From contig DASRUX010000254.1 of assembly GCA_035655235.1 (NCBI GenBank), positions 1 to 7,962 of the forward strand: DNA of 7,962 nt. The letters run 5' to 3'. The position numbers and the translations under genes were made by a program. Below, one piece after another: positions 1 to 5,705 of the stretch. How positions within the stretch are numbered: the stretch's first letter is position 1; each line of letters opens with the position of its first letter. The notes beneath the pieces were generated by a model. It saw only the letters and a program-made list of their open reading frames with translations. It was not told the DNA's origin and did no database searches. The DNA comes from JAGTRP01 sp035655235 (GTDB lineage Bacteria; Pseudomonadota; Gammaproteobacteria; Burkholderiales; Rhodocyclaceae).

Positions 1-222
1 AAGGAGCGGGGCAATATCAACACGCCCCTGGAGCTGGCCATCCTCAACCAGACCGACCGCTTCAACCTGGTCATCGACGTGGTGGACAAGGTGCCGGGCC
101 TGGCTGCCCGGGCGGCTCACCTGAAGGAACAGATGAAAAACGAGATCATCCTGAACCTCGCCTTCGCCCACGAGCACGGCCATGACCGGGCCGAGACGGC
201 CCACTGGGTTTGGCCGTACTGA
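1..222 (+). CDS. xfp: Phosphoketolase (xylulose-5-P / fructose-6-P), C-terminal end only
   Basis: The window opens inside this gene in frame 1; 73 codons and a TGA stop are visible. Phosphoketolases are cytosolic thiamine-diphosphate enzymes that split xylulose-5-phosphate (often also fructose-6-phosphate) with inorganic phosphate to give acetyl-phosphate plus glyceraldehyde-3-phosphate or erythrose-4-phosphate. The visible part matches the family's C-terminal domain as I know it: the run GNINTPLELAILNQTDRF, then LVIDVVDKVPGL, a helix with AHLKEQMKNEI, a HEHGHD segment, and a terminal tryptophan-rich HWVWPY. The thiamine-diphosphate site lies upstream of the window, so integrity and exact substrate preference cannot be judged. 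No cotranscribed partner is evident: 136 nt of non-coding DNA follow before the next start. Confidence 0.9.
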   Translation, partial: KERGNINTPLELAILNQTDRFNLVIDVVDKVPGLAARAAHLKEQMKNEIILNLAFAHEHGHDRAETAHWVWPY

Positions 223-253
223 GGCGCAAGAAAGGGCACAAACCCTAAGCGCC
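223..253 (+). terminator. Possible stem-loop after the phosphoketolase stop
   Basis: Directly after the phosphoketolase TGA there are two nested inverted repeats: GGCGC (223-227) with GCGCC (249-253), and AGGG (233-236) with CCCT (243-246), separated by small A-rich internal loops. No T-run follows, so it is not a classical intrinsic terminator. It could be a 3'-end stabilising hairpin or chance pairing in GC-rich DNA. The remaining bases to 345 show no further structure I can support. Confidence 0.25.
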
Positions 254-345
254 CCTACTCCGGCGCGGGCCATCAAATACCGCGGAAACGGAATGGCTCG
301 CTCCATACCTGCGTCATAACATCGCCATGCAAGCCTCGCAGCCCC

Positions 346-350
346 AGGAG
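346..350 (+). promoter_or_regulatory. Ribosome binding site of the small ORF
   Basis: AGGAG lies 8 nt before ATG 359 and 5 nt before GTG 356. It is the main evidence that the 62-codon frame is translated and favours the ATG. Confidence 0.5.
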
Positions 351-358
351 CTCCGGTG

Positions 359-547
359 ATGGAAAACAACTCGCCCCGCCAAACAGGCCCCCAGTCCAAC
401 GTCTTCGGCGACGTTATCCGGCAATTGGCCTTGAATATCCAGCGGCTGGACGAAATCGCCGGGAATCTGCGGGCATCGGCAGCGAGCCTTCGGCGAACGG
501 CGGCTGCATTGCGTTCCCTGTCGGACCGCAAGACATCTCCAAGATGA
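359..547 (+). CDS. Small hypothetical protein, 62 aa
   Basis: I do not recognise this gene. AGGAG at 346-350 precedes two possible starts, GTG 356 (5 nt away) and ATG 359 (8 nt away). ATG 359 has the better spacing and codon, so I chose it. The product has a polar N-terminus (about residues 1-15), then an alanine/leucine/arginine-rich stretch from residue 16 to 54 with hydrophobic residues at helical spacing (VFGDVIRQLALNIQRLDEIA, then two L-R-x-S/T-A-A-type turns). This suggests one or two amphipathic helices, perhaps a small coiled coil. There is no signal peptide, membrane span or cysteine. The gene sits alone between phosphoketolase and the EAL-HDOD gene, which has its own promoter. The good Shine-Dalgarno supports a real gene, but a short ORF in GC-rich DNA can be spurious. 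Confidence 0.5.
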   Translation: MENNSPRQTGPQSNVFGDVIRQLALNIQRLDEIAGNLRASAASLRRTAAALRSLSDRKTSPR

Positions 548-555
548 CTTGAAAT

Positions 556-579
556 CGCGCCCCGGGGGAAACGGGCGCG
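556..579 (+). terminator. GC-rich hairpin after the small ORF
   Basis: CGCGCCC (556-562) can pair with GGGCGCG (573-579) around a 10-nt loop, 8 nt after the TGA of the small ORF. There is no T-run behind it. It may act as a weak or Rho-assisted terminator or protect the 3' end. In DNA of this GC content such a 7-bp stem can arise by chance. Confidence 0.3.
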
Positions 580-612
580 GCGCCTCCTTGGCGGAACGAT
601 GGGCCCTAATCC

Positions 613-630
613 GGGCTCACAGGGGCTCAC
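613..630 (+). repeat. Two direct copies of GGGCTCAC, 10-bp period
   Basis: GGGCTCAC occurs at 613-620 and again at 623-630. The period is 10 bp, about one helical turn, and the copies sit 19-36 bp upstream of the proposed -35 box of the EAL-HDOD gene. That geometry suits a regulator binding one DNA face next to RNA polymerase, but the regulator is unknown and two 8-mers are thin evidence. Confidence 0.35.
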
Positions 631-648
631 TTTTGTTGACCATAAGGT

Positions 649-677
649 TCGACAAGCCCCAATCCCTTGCATAATAT
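649..677 (+). promoter_or_regulatory. Sigma-70-type promoter of the EAL-HDOD gene
   Basis: TCGACA (649-654, five of six matches to TTGACA) is followed by CATAAT (670-675, five of six matches to TATAAT) at 15 nt, or by TAATAT (672-677) at the ideal 17 nt. The surrounding stretch is markedly AT-richer than its neighbours. Initiation around 682-685 would give a leader of roughly 37-40 nt ending in the Shine-Dalgarno at 711-716. Two direct copies of GGGCTCAC lie just upstream (613-630). Confidence 0.55.
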
Positions 678-710
678 GAGATTAGCAAACGGAACTCCCT
701 CCCTGAAAAG

Positions 711-716
711 AAGGGG
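711..716 (+). promoter_or_regulatory. Ribosome binding site of the EAL-HDOD gene
   Basis: AAGGGG ends 5 nt before ATG 722 and is the clearest Shine-Dalgarno-like sequence near that start. Confidence 0.6.
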
Positions 717-721
717 TCATC

Positions 722-2095
722 ATGTTAGAGAAATTCCGTAGCCTCTTTCGCAAACGCGATACCCCACCACCGGAAGACACTTCCTTCAGGCGACTGAACG
801 AGTTGGCGCCCCTGCGTAGTGCCGAGACGACGACCGAGGGCGACCATTCCTTCGTCTGCCGGGAACCCATCCTCAACCGCGCCGGACGCATCGCCGGCTA
901 CGAGTTCCTGCTCCACCAGCGCATCAACTCCCGCCTGGCCGGCCGCAGCGCCACCATCCGCCGGGCCTACGACGAAGCGCTCATCCTCAACCTGAGTTCC
1001 GTCGGGGTCGGCAGCCTCCTGGAGCATCGCTTCGCCTTCGTCGGCATGTCGCCGTTCTCCCTCTCCAGCCCCCAACTCGCCCGCCTGCCGAGTACCAACA
1101 CCGTGCTCATGCTGGAACTGCCCGAGGAGGATTCCTCTCTGGACGCCGGCCTGCTGGATCAGGTGCGGCTGGCCAAGGAGCAGGGTTTCCATATCGGCTA
1201 TCGCGCCCGGCCGGAGGGAATGCAAGAGGAACTCCTGATGCTGTGCGATTTCGTCCGCATCTCCACCCCGACCTACGACGGCCTGCAACTGGCCGACTGG
1301 ATGCGGCACCTGCGCAAGATGGGAGATGACGGCGGCCGGCCGCCCTTTGCCCTGATCGCGGCCGACATCGAAACCACGGACGATTTCCAGATTTGCTTCC
1401 GGGCCGGCTTCGACTATTTCCACGGCCCCTTCGTCACCCGCCGGGAAGACTGGCATCCGCCCCGCAGCCAGATCGACAGTACCCGGGTGATGCAGATCCT
1501 CAGCCAGTTGCGCAGCGAAGTGGAAGTCCCGATCCTGGCCGAAAACATCCGCCAGGATGCGATCCTCACCTACAAGCTGCTGCGCTATATCAACTCCGCC
1601 GCCAACGGCCTGCAGCAGGAGATCACCTCCATCGACCATGGCCTCGTGCTGCTGGGCCGGGAGCGCTTCTACCGCTGGCTGTCCCTGCTCCTCTTCGACG
1701 TGCAGAAGGCCGGGCCCCTGGAGCGGGTATTGATCGAACAGGCCCTGGTCCGCGCCGGCCTCATGGAGCGCCTGGGCCACCGGATAGAAGGCCTGCGCAG
1801 CCGCACCGACCACCTGTTCCTCACCGGGCTGTTTTCCCTCCTGGACCAACTCCTGGGCAGCCCCCTGGAACGCATCCTGGTGGACGTCGCCCTGCCCGAG
1901 CCCGTCGTCCAGGCCCTGATCTCCGATGCCGGCCCCCTGGCGCCCTGCCTCAGGCTGGCCGTGGCTTGCGAGTCCGGTGACCAGGAACAGATGGCCGCCG
2001 GCGCCGCGGCCTGCGGCGTCGATCCGGCAGCGGTGAACCAGGATCTGGTCGCCGCCCTGGTTTGGGCTAATTCGGTGGGGGAAGTGCAGGGATAA
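722..2095 (+). CDS. EAL-HDOD signalling protein with degenerate EAL domain
   Basis: A 457-aa cytosolic protein of the YuxH/CdgJ-like class. Residues about 44-240 form an EAL-type barrel and about 245-440 an HDOD domain. The EAL half has lost most residues for cyclic-di-GMP hydrolysis: the signature reads EFL (61-63), the FxNxS-type asparagine is glycine (FVGMS, 106-110), the double-aspartate segment reads GFHIGYRA (155-162), and the catalytic lysine is arginine (DFVRIS, 176-181). Glutamates in LELPE (131-135) and ADIET (214-218) remain. A scaffold, sensor or output role is therefore more likely than phosphodiesterase activity. HDOD hallmarks are the VPILAENI segment (269-276), a KLLRYINSA helix (285-293) and a LGRERFYRWL helix (311-320). 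Start: ATG 722 with AAGGGG at 711-716. Relatives influence motility and surface behaviour; that role is family knowledge, not shown here. The gene appears monocistronic and converges on serC with a 25-nt gap. Confidence 0.9.
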   Translation: MLEKFRSLFRKRDTPPPEDTSFRRLNELAPLRSAETTTEGDHSFVCREPILNRAGRIAGYEFLLHQRINSRLAGRSATIRRAYDEALILNLSSVGVGSLLEHRFAFVGMSPFSLSSPQLARLPSTNTVLMLELPEEDSSLDAGLLDQVRLAKEQGFHIGYRARPEGMQEELLMLCDFVRISTPTYDGLQLADWMRHLRKMGDDGGRPPFALIAADIETTDDFQICFRAGFDYFHGPFVTRREDWHPPRSQIDSTRVMQILSQLRSEVEVPILAENIRQDAILTYKLLRYINSAANGLQQEITSIDHGLVLLGRERFYRWLSLLLFDVQKAGPLERVLIEQALVRAGLMERLGHRIEGLRSRTDHLFLTGLFSLLDQLLGSPLERILVDVALPEPVVQALISDAGPLAPCLRLAVACESGDQEQMAAGAAACGVDPAAVNQDLVAALVWANSVGEVQG

Positions 2096-2120
2096 GGGAG
2101 AACGGGGGGAAGGAATTCCG

Positions 2121-3221
2121 TCAGCGGCGCTGCCGGAAATCCTCCATGAACCCTGCCAGTTCCTCGACGGCGGAGAGTTCCAGGCCGTTGTAGAGGGAGG
2201 CCCGGATACCCCCGATGCTGCGGTGACCGCCCAGGCCCGAGAACCCGGCCTCGGCTGCGGCCGCCAGGAATTCCCGTTCCAGCTCCGGAGTCGGCAGGTT
2301 GAAGCTCACATTCATCCGGGATCGATCCTCGGCGGACGCACGCCCCCGGTAGAAATCCTGGCTCTCGTCCAGGGTGCGGTAGAGCAGCGCCGCCTTTTCC
2401 TGGTTGATCCGCCCCATGGCCGCCAGGCCGCCGATTTCGTCCCGCAGCCAGCGGGTGACCAGGAGCACCACGTAGATGGCGAAGACCGGCGGCGTGTTCA
2501 GGATGGAATGGGCGTCGATCTGGCTGCGGTAATCCAGGAAGCCCGGCAGCCGGCGGGGCCGGCCGGCGAGCAATTCGTCCTTGACCACGACGATGGTCAC
2601 CCCGGCCGGGCCGAGGTTCTTCTGGGCATGGGCGTAGATCAGGGAATAGCGGCCAAAGTCGCCGGGCCCCGACAGGAAATCCGACGACATGTCGCAGATG
2701 CGGGGCACGTCGTCCCGGCCCGGCACCCGGTTGAACTGGAGCCCTTCCACGGTCTCGTTGGAAACGTAGTGGAAGTAAGGGGCGTCGGCCGCGAATTCCA
2801 GCTCCCCGTCGGCCGGCAGCCGCCGGAAGCCGCAGGACTCTCCGCTCCAAAGGACCTTCACTGGCCCCTCGCGGCGAGCCTCCGGCAGAGCCTTCCCGCT
2901 CCAGTAGCCGGTATGCAGGTATTCCGCGGGCCGCTCCTGCCCGGCCAGGAAGGTCATGGGCACCATGGAGAATTGCTGGGTTGCCCCGCCCTGGAGGAAG
3001 AGGACATGGTAATTGCCGGACAGGCCCAGCAATTCCCGGATATTGGCTTCCAGCTCGGCGACGACACCGGCAAACCAGTCGGAACGGTGGCTGATGCCCA
3101 GGACGGACAGCCCCACCCCGGGCACGCTCAGGATGGATTCCTGGACTTGGCGCAGGACGGATTCCGGCAAGGCGCCGGGGCCGCCGGAGAAATTGAGCCG
3201 GTTTTGCAGCGTCTTGGACAT
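2121..3221 (-). CDS. serC: Phosphoserine aminotransferase (SerC family)
   Basis: A 366-aa PLP-dependent class V aminotransferase, close to the usual SerC length. SerC transfers the amino group of glutamate to 3-phosphohydroxypyruvate, giving phosphoserine for serine synthesis, and also serves pyridoxal-phosphate synthesis in many proteobacteria. Family residues are present: SHR (44-46), the cofactor-stacking tryptophan in GYW (105-107), NETVEG (155-160), D177 in CDMSSDF, the Schiff-base lysine K201 in AQKNLGPAG, NTPP (242-245), GHR (332-334) and R340 in GGIRASLYN. The N-terminal motif is FSGGPGALP rather than the common FSAGPAxLP, and the phosphate-site loop reads GGATQQF where E. coli has GGGRGQF; the loop resembles the Gram-positive form. 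The ATG lies 4 nt behind the stop of the upstream metallopeptidase/ATP-grasp gene, without an obvious Shine-Dalgarno, so translation is probably coupled. It is not beside gyrA, pheA or aroA as often seen in betaproteobacteria, so it may be a second copy or a specialised aminotransferase. Confidence 0.9.
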   Translation of the reverse strand: MSKTLQNRLNFSGGPGALPESVLRQVQESILSVPGVGLSVLGISHRSDWFAGVVAELEANIRELLGLSGNYHVLFLQGGATQQFSMVPMTFLAGQERPAEYLHTGYWSGKALPEARREGPVKVLWSGESCGFRRLPADGELEFAADAPYFHYVSNETVEGLQFNRVPGRDDVPRICDMSSDFLSGPGDFGRYSLIYAHAQKNLGPAGVTIVVVKDELLAGRPRRLPGFLDYRSQIDAHSILNTPPVFAIYVVLLVTRWLRDEIGGLAAMGRINQEKAALLYRTLDESQDFYRGRASAEDRSRMNVSFNLPTPELEREFLAAAAEAGFSGLGGHRSIGGIRASLYNGLELSAVEELAGFMEDFRQRR

Positions 3222-3225
3222 GGTG

Positions 3226-5421
3226 TCAGGGGGTCAAGGCGGCGGGCACAGACAGGCCGACGAGAAAATCTTCGAACGCTTTCCTGACCTTGCCCATGTG
3301 GACCTGCTTGAACGGGAAGAGCGTCTCGGAATCCATGGCGTGGACCACCATGATGTGGTCCGCCTCGAAGATGAGGAGTTGGCCGTCCCGGGTCTGGGCG
3401 CAGTCGATACAGAGGTAATCGAGGCCGATACGCTCATGGATGCCGGCCAGGGCTTCCCGGTGGCGCCGGGCGAACTCACCGAAGCGCTCCATGAAGACGC
3501 CCTCCTCCTCCCGCTTGGCGGCATCCTCGTACATCCCCGCATTCACATAGTGGATCATCCAATGGGACGAGATGGCCATGTGGGAAGGATGGGGCTGGCC
3601 GCCGATGAGGGCCACCCGGTATTTCCGGAAAAGGCCATCCTCGCTCCGGTAATCGATGTAGCGGGAGATGTAGAAATTGGCATCGGCCACGCCGGCCAAG
3701 TAGCCGGCGATGTCCTCGGTTCCCTCGATCTTCGCCAGGTCGCGGCCCGCCTGGGAGCCGACCGGCCGCAGGATGATGGGGAATGAGCAGCCTTCGAAGG
3801 CCGCCTCCACCGGCGACTCGCCCCGTCCCACGGATTCCAGGAAGGCCCGGGAGACGGGCCGGGTGGGCGGCATGACGAGTCCGGGCACGCCTTGCAGGAG
3901 CAGGCTGACGTTATTGCGCTCGGTGTTGGGAATGTAGGTCGGGAAGTTGATCACCGGCCGCTCCCAGTTTGCCAGGAGCAGCGCCAGGGCGCTCAGGAGA
4001 GGACGGTTGGCCTCCGAATCGGCGATCGCCACCAGCAGGCCGTCGTGGTCCGGGATATGGGAGGGAAGCGGAGCATCCTCCGTGGCGTAGTAGTACAGAA
4101 GATCGACGCCGCCGCCTTCCAGAAGACAGTCGATGGGGGTATTGCCCGCCAGGTCGCCGGCCACCGTCAGCACCAGCAGGCGATAGCGGGCAGGTTGCTG
4201 GGCGGCCGGGATGCGATAGCTGCGCTGCAGGAGAAGGGCCTGTTCCTGCATGGACAGCCCCAGGTTCCGCTCGCTGATGGCGAAGAAAGCGGTGGAAAGG
4301 TTCATCCACAGGATGGCGTTATCCTGGTCCCGGCCGGCCATTTCCAGGAGGGCCATGGCCGGCTCCCGCAGGTCGGCGCCGGCAATGCTGAGGCGCAGGA
4401 AGGGGGCGAGCCCCAGGAAAGTCTCCGTCGCCCGTTCCAGGATATCGAGGGTCGAACGGGACAAGCGGCGGACGAAGGGCGTGCTTTCCCGTGCCAGGAA
4501 GTCCTCCATCAGCGCCGCCTTGGCTTGGCTGCGGGGACTTTTCCAGAAGTCCCCGGATTCCAGGATCGATTGGCCATCCCGGCAAATCCTCAATTCATAG
4601 GGTTTCCCGAGGAGCACCGAATGGACGTAGGTGGCGAAGCATTCGGCAAAATCCTCATAGACGCTGGTCGCCCCGTAGAGGGTGGGAAAACCGGTCTTTT
4701 CCAGGGCCTGGTAAATGGCAGGAATGTCTTCTCCCGACAGCAGGGGGTCCTGGTAGAAGAACACATCCTCCCGAAGGGGGAAATCCTCTACCCCCCGGGG
4801 TGCGATGTGGCCGTTGGCGCCGAATTCCCAGGAAAGCGGCAGGAAACTGTAGTGGGACGCGTCCTGGAAACCGGCGGGGTCCTCCCACCAATCCGGCATC
4901 AGGTTCTGGCCGGCGGTGAGGACATGGCCGAACTCATGGAGCAGGATGTATTGAAGGGCTTCCTTGCGGTCATCTTCCCCTTCCCGGGCGATGCGCACCT
5001 CCAGGCTGAGGCCGGGAACCGGCAGGAAGGGGGTGTTCTCCCGCCAAGTGGCAAAACCGTTGGCCCGGTAGCTGAGGAAGACCTCCACATCGATGGCCAC
5101 CGCCACGCCGACGAGGCCGCCATCGGCATAGGCCACCACGTCGGTCACCGCCGAGGAACCCAGGCCGGTCATGAAGAACACCCCGAGGAGCAGCGGCTCC
5201 AGCTTGGCCTTGATCACCGGCGGCAATTCGGCAATGGCGGCCTGGAGGTCGGCCTCCAATTCGCCATGGGCAGCCGAGGCGGCGGGCTGGGCAGGGTTGC
5301 CGGTCGCGGCGTTGTACTGGACGACGTAGTCCAACAGTTCCTTGGGCGCCGGGGCCAGGCGCTGCTCCAAGGGCATGGACAGCATCTGTTCCCAGAGGTA
5401 GGGGGTAGCGGTAAGGATCAT
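3226..5421 (-). CDS. Metallopeptidase-like domain fused to an ATP-grasp ligase domain
   Basis: A 731-aa protein without signal peptide or clear membrane span. Residues about 1-310 look like a zinc-peptidase domain: HEFGH at 162-166 is an HExxH zinc site, and EDFAE at 256-260 inside a helix is a plausible glutamate third ligand, as in gluzincin/lethal-factor-like folds. Residues about 340-430 are helical with weak TPR character (NAILWMNLS, QEQALLLQRSYRI). Residues about 430-720 resemble the RimK/glutathione-synthetase-like ATP-grasp domain that I recall as fused to TPRs in other proteobacteria: DHD at 458-460, PVINFP (489-494), an FPIILRPVGSQAGRDL strand-loop (547-562), LDYLCIDCA (667-675) and the metal-binding strand FEADHIMVVHAMD (685-697). 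It probably joins a carboxylate to an amine with ATP; substrates are unknown. ATG 5421 was chosen because the longer frame runs back through a terminator and a tRNA gene; the Shine-Dalgarno is weak. It heads an operon with serC. Confidence 0.8.
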   Translation of the reverse strand: MILTATPYLWEQMLSMPLEQRLAPAPKELLDYVVQYNAATGNPAQPAASAAHGELEADLQAAIAELPPVIKAKLEPLLLGVFFMTGLGSSAVTDVVAYADGGLVGVAVAIDVEVFLSYRANGFATWRENTPFLPVPGLSLEVRIAREGEDDRKEALQYILLHEFGHVLTAGQNLMPDWWEDPAGFQDASHYSFLPLSWEFGANGHIAPRGVEDFPLREDVFFYQDPLLSGEDIPAIYQALEKTGFPTLYGATSVYEDFAECFATYVHSVLLGKPYELRICRDGQSILESGDFWKSPRSQAKAALMEDFLARESTPFVRRLSRSTLDILERATETFLGLAPFLRLSIAGADLREPAMALLEMAGRDQDNAILWMNLSTAFFAISERNLGLSMQEQALLLQRSYRIPAAQQPARYRLLVLTVAGDLAGNTPIDCLLEGGGVDLLYYYATEDAPLPSHIPDHDGLLVAIADSEANRPLLSALALLLANWERPVINFPTYIPNTERNNVSLLLQGVPGLVMPPTRPVSRAFLESVGRGESPVEAAFEGCSFPIILRPVGSQAGRDLAKIEGTEDIAGYLAGVADANFYISRYIDYRSEDGLFRKYRVALIGGQPHPSHMAISSHWMIHYVNAGMYEDAAKREEEGVFMERFGEFARRHREALAGIHERIGLDYLCIDCAQTRDGQLLIFEADHIMVVHAMDSETLFPFKQVHMGKVRKAFEDFLVGLSVPAALTP

Positions 5422-5513
5422 GGAATTTCTTTTAGGAATGCAAGGCTGTACTGCAACCCAAAGCCGGATCGGAGAACGGTGCTTCAACACCCCCTGAATG
5501 CCTGGAAGAAAGC

Positions 5514-5541
5514 AAAAAGGCCAGTCCTTCGACTGGCCTTT
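5514..5541 (-). terminator. Intrinsic terminator of tRNA-Arg
   Basis: On the minus strand an 11-bp perfect stem (5541-5531 with 5526-5516) encloses the four-base loop GAAG, and the 3' arm runs into five consecutive T (5518-5514). It begins 14 nt after the encoded CCA of tRNA-Arg, so it closes the tRNA unit. It also separates that unit from the metallopeptidase/ATP-grasp gene, whose own promoter must lie between 5513 and 5422. Confidence 0.9.
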
Positions 5542-5555
5542 CCACTTGAATTCAC

Positions 5556-5632
5556 TGGCGCGCCCGGAGCGATTCGAACGCCCGACCCCTTGGTTCGTAG
5601 CCAAGTACTCTATCCAACTGAGCTACGGGCGC
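5556..5632 (-). tRNA. tRNA-Arg, anticodon ACG
   Basis: A complete 77-nt tRNA including an encoded 3' CCA (5558-5556). The acceptor arms GCGCCCG (5632-5626) and CGGGCGC (5566-5560) pair over 7 bp, with G as discriminator base (5559). The D arm carries the usual GTAGCTCAG start with a TTGGATAG-type loop. The anticodon stem CTTGG/CCAAG encloses the 7-base loop CTACGAA, so the anticodon is ACG; in bacteria A34 is normally deaminated to inosine by TadA to read CGU, CGC and CGA. The T arm has TTCGAATC. Promoter and terminator flank it closely, so it is a single-gene unit. No int gene or repeated copy of the tRNA 3' end is seen nearby. Confidence 0.97.
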
Positions 5633-5649
5633 GCTGTGTTGAGGGCCGC

Positions 5650-5677
5650 ATTATACGGATCAGGGCGTAGAATGCAA
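5650..5677 (-). promoter_or_regulatory. Promoter of tRNA-Arg
   Basis: On the minus strand a perfect TATAAT (5655-5650) lies 16 nt downstream of TTGCAT (5677-5672). Transcription would begin near 5643, giving a leader of about 11 nt before the mature tRNA end at 5632. The stretch after the -10 box begins GCGGCCC; GC-rich discriminators are typical of stable-RNA promoters under stringent control (established knowledge). The box pair lies within 30-55 bp of the divergent lipoyl-protein start, so the two promoters must overlap. Confidence 0.8.
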
Positions 5678-5705
5678 CACCCTTCAGACTGTATCTTCCA
5701 TTACC

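Noticed and set aside
725..1849. Minus-strand open frame opposite the EAL-HDOD gene (374 codons)
   Set aside because: Composition shadow of a well-supported gene; no recognisable domain.
2096..2120. Bidirectional terminator between the convergent EAL-HDOD and serC genes
   Set aside because: Only 25 nt separate the stops. GGAATTCC and CAGCGGCGCTG are short palindromes, but there is no stable stem followed by a T-run on either strand.
5422..5513. Promoter boxes for the metallopeptidase/ATP-grasp operon
   Set aside because: The region must hold a promoter because a terminator lies just upstream, but the best pair on the minus strand (TTGCAG, 16 nt, TAAAAG) is weak and would leave almost no leader. 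I do not assign it.
5422..5604. Upstream extension of the metallopeptidase/ATP-grasp frame by 61 codons, starting at 5604
   Set aside because: The extension reads through the tRNA-Arg gene and its intrinsic terminator, and the encoded residues look like translated tRNA. ATG 5421 is the first start after the terminator.
5556..5632. tRNA-Arg as an integration site of a genomic island
   Set aside because: tRNA genes are common integration sites, but there is no integrase, no second copy of the tRNA 3' end in the window, and the flanking genes share the same base composition.
3892..5670. Long plus-strand open frame opposite the metallopeptidase/ATP-grasp gene (592 codons)
   Set aside because: It is rich in Gly/His/Gln/Arg without any domain motif, runs through the tRNA, and mirrors a gene with clear family motifs. 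Long antisense frames are expected in GC-rich coding DNA.
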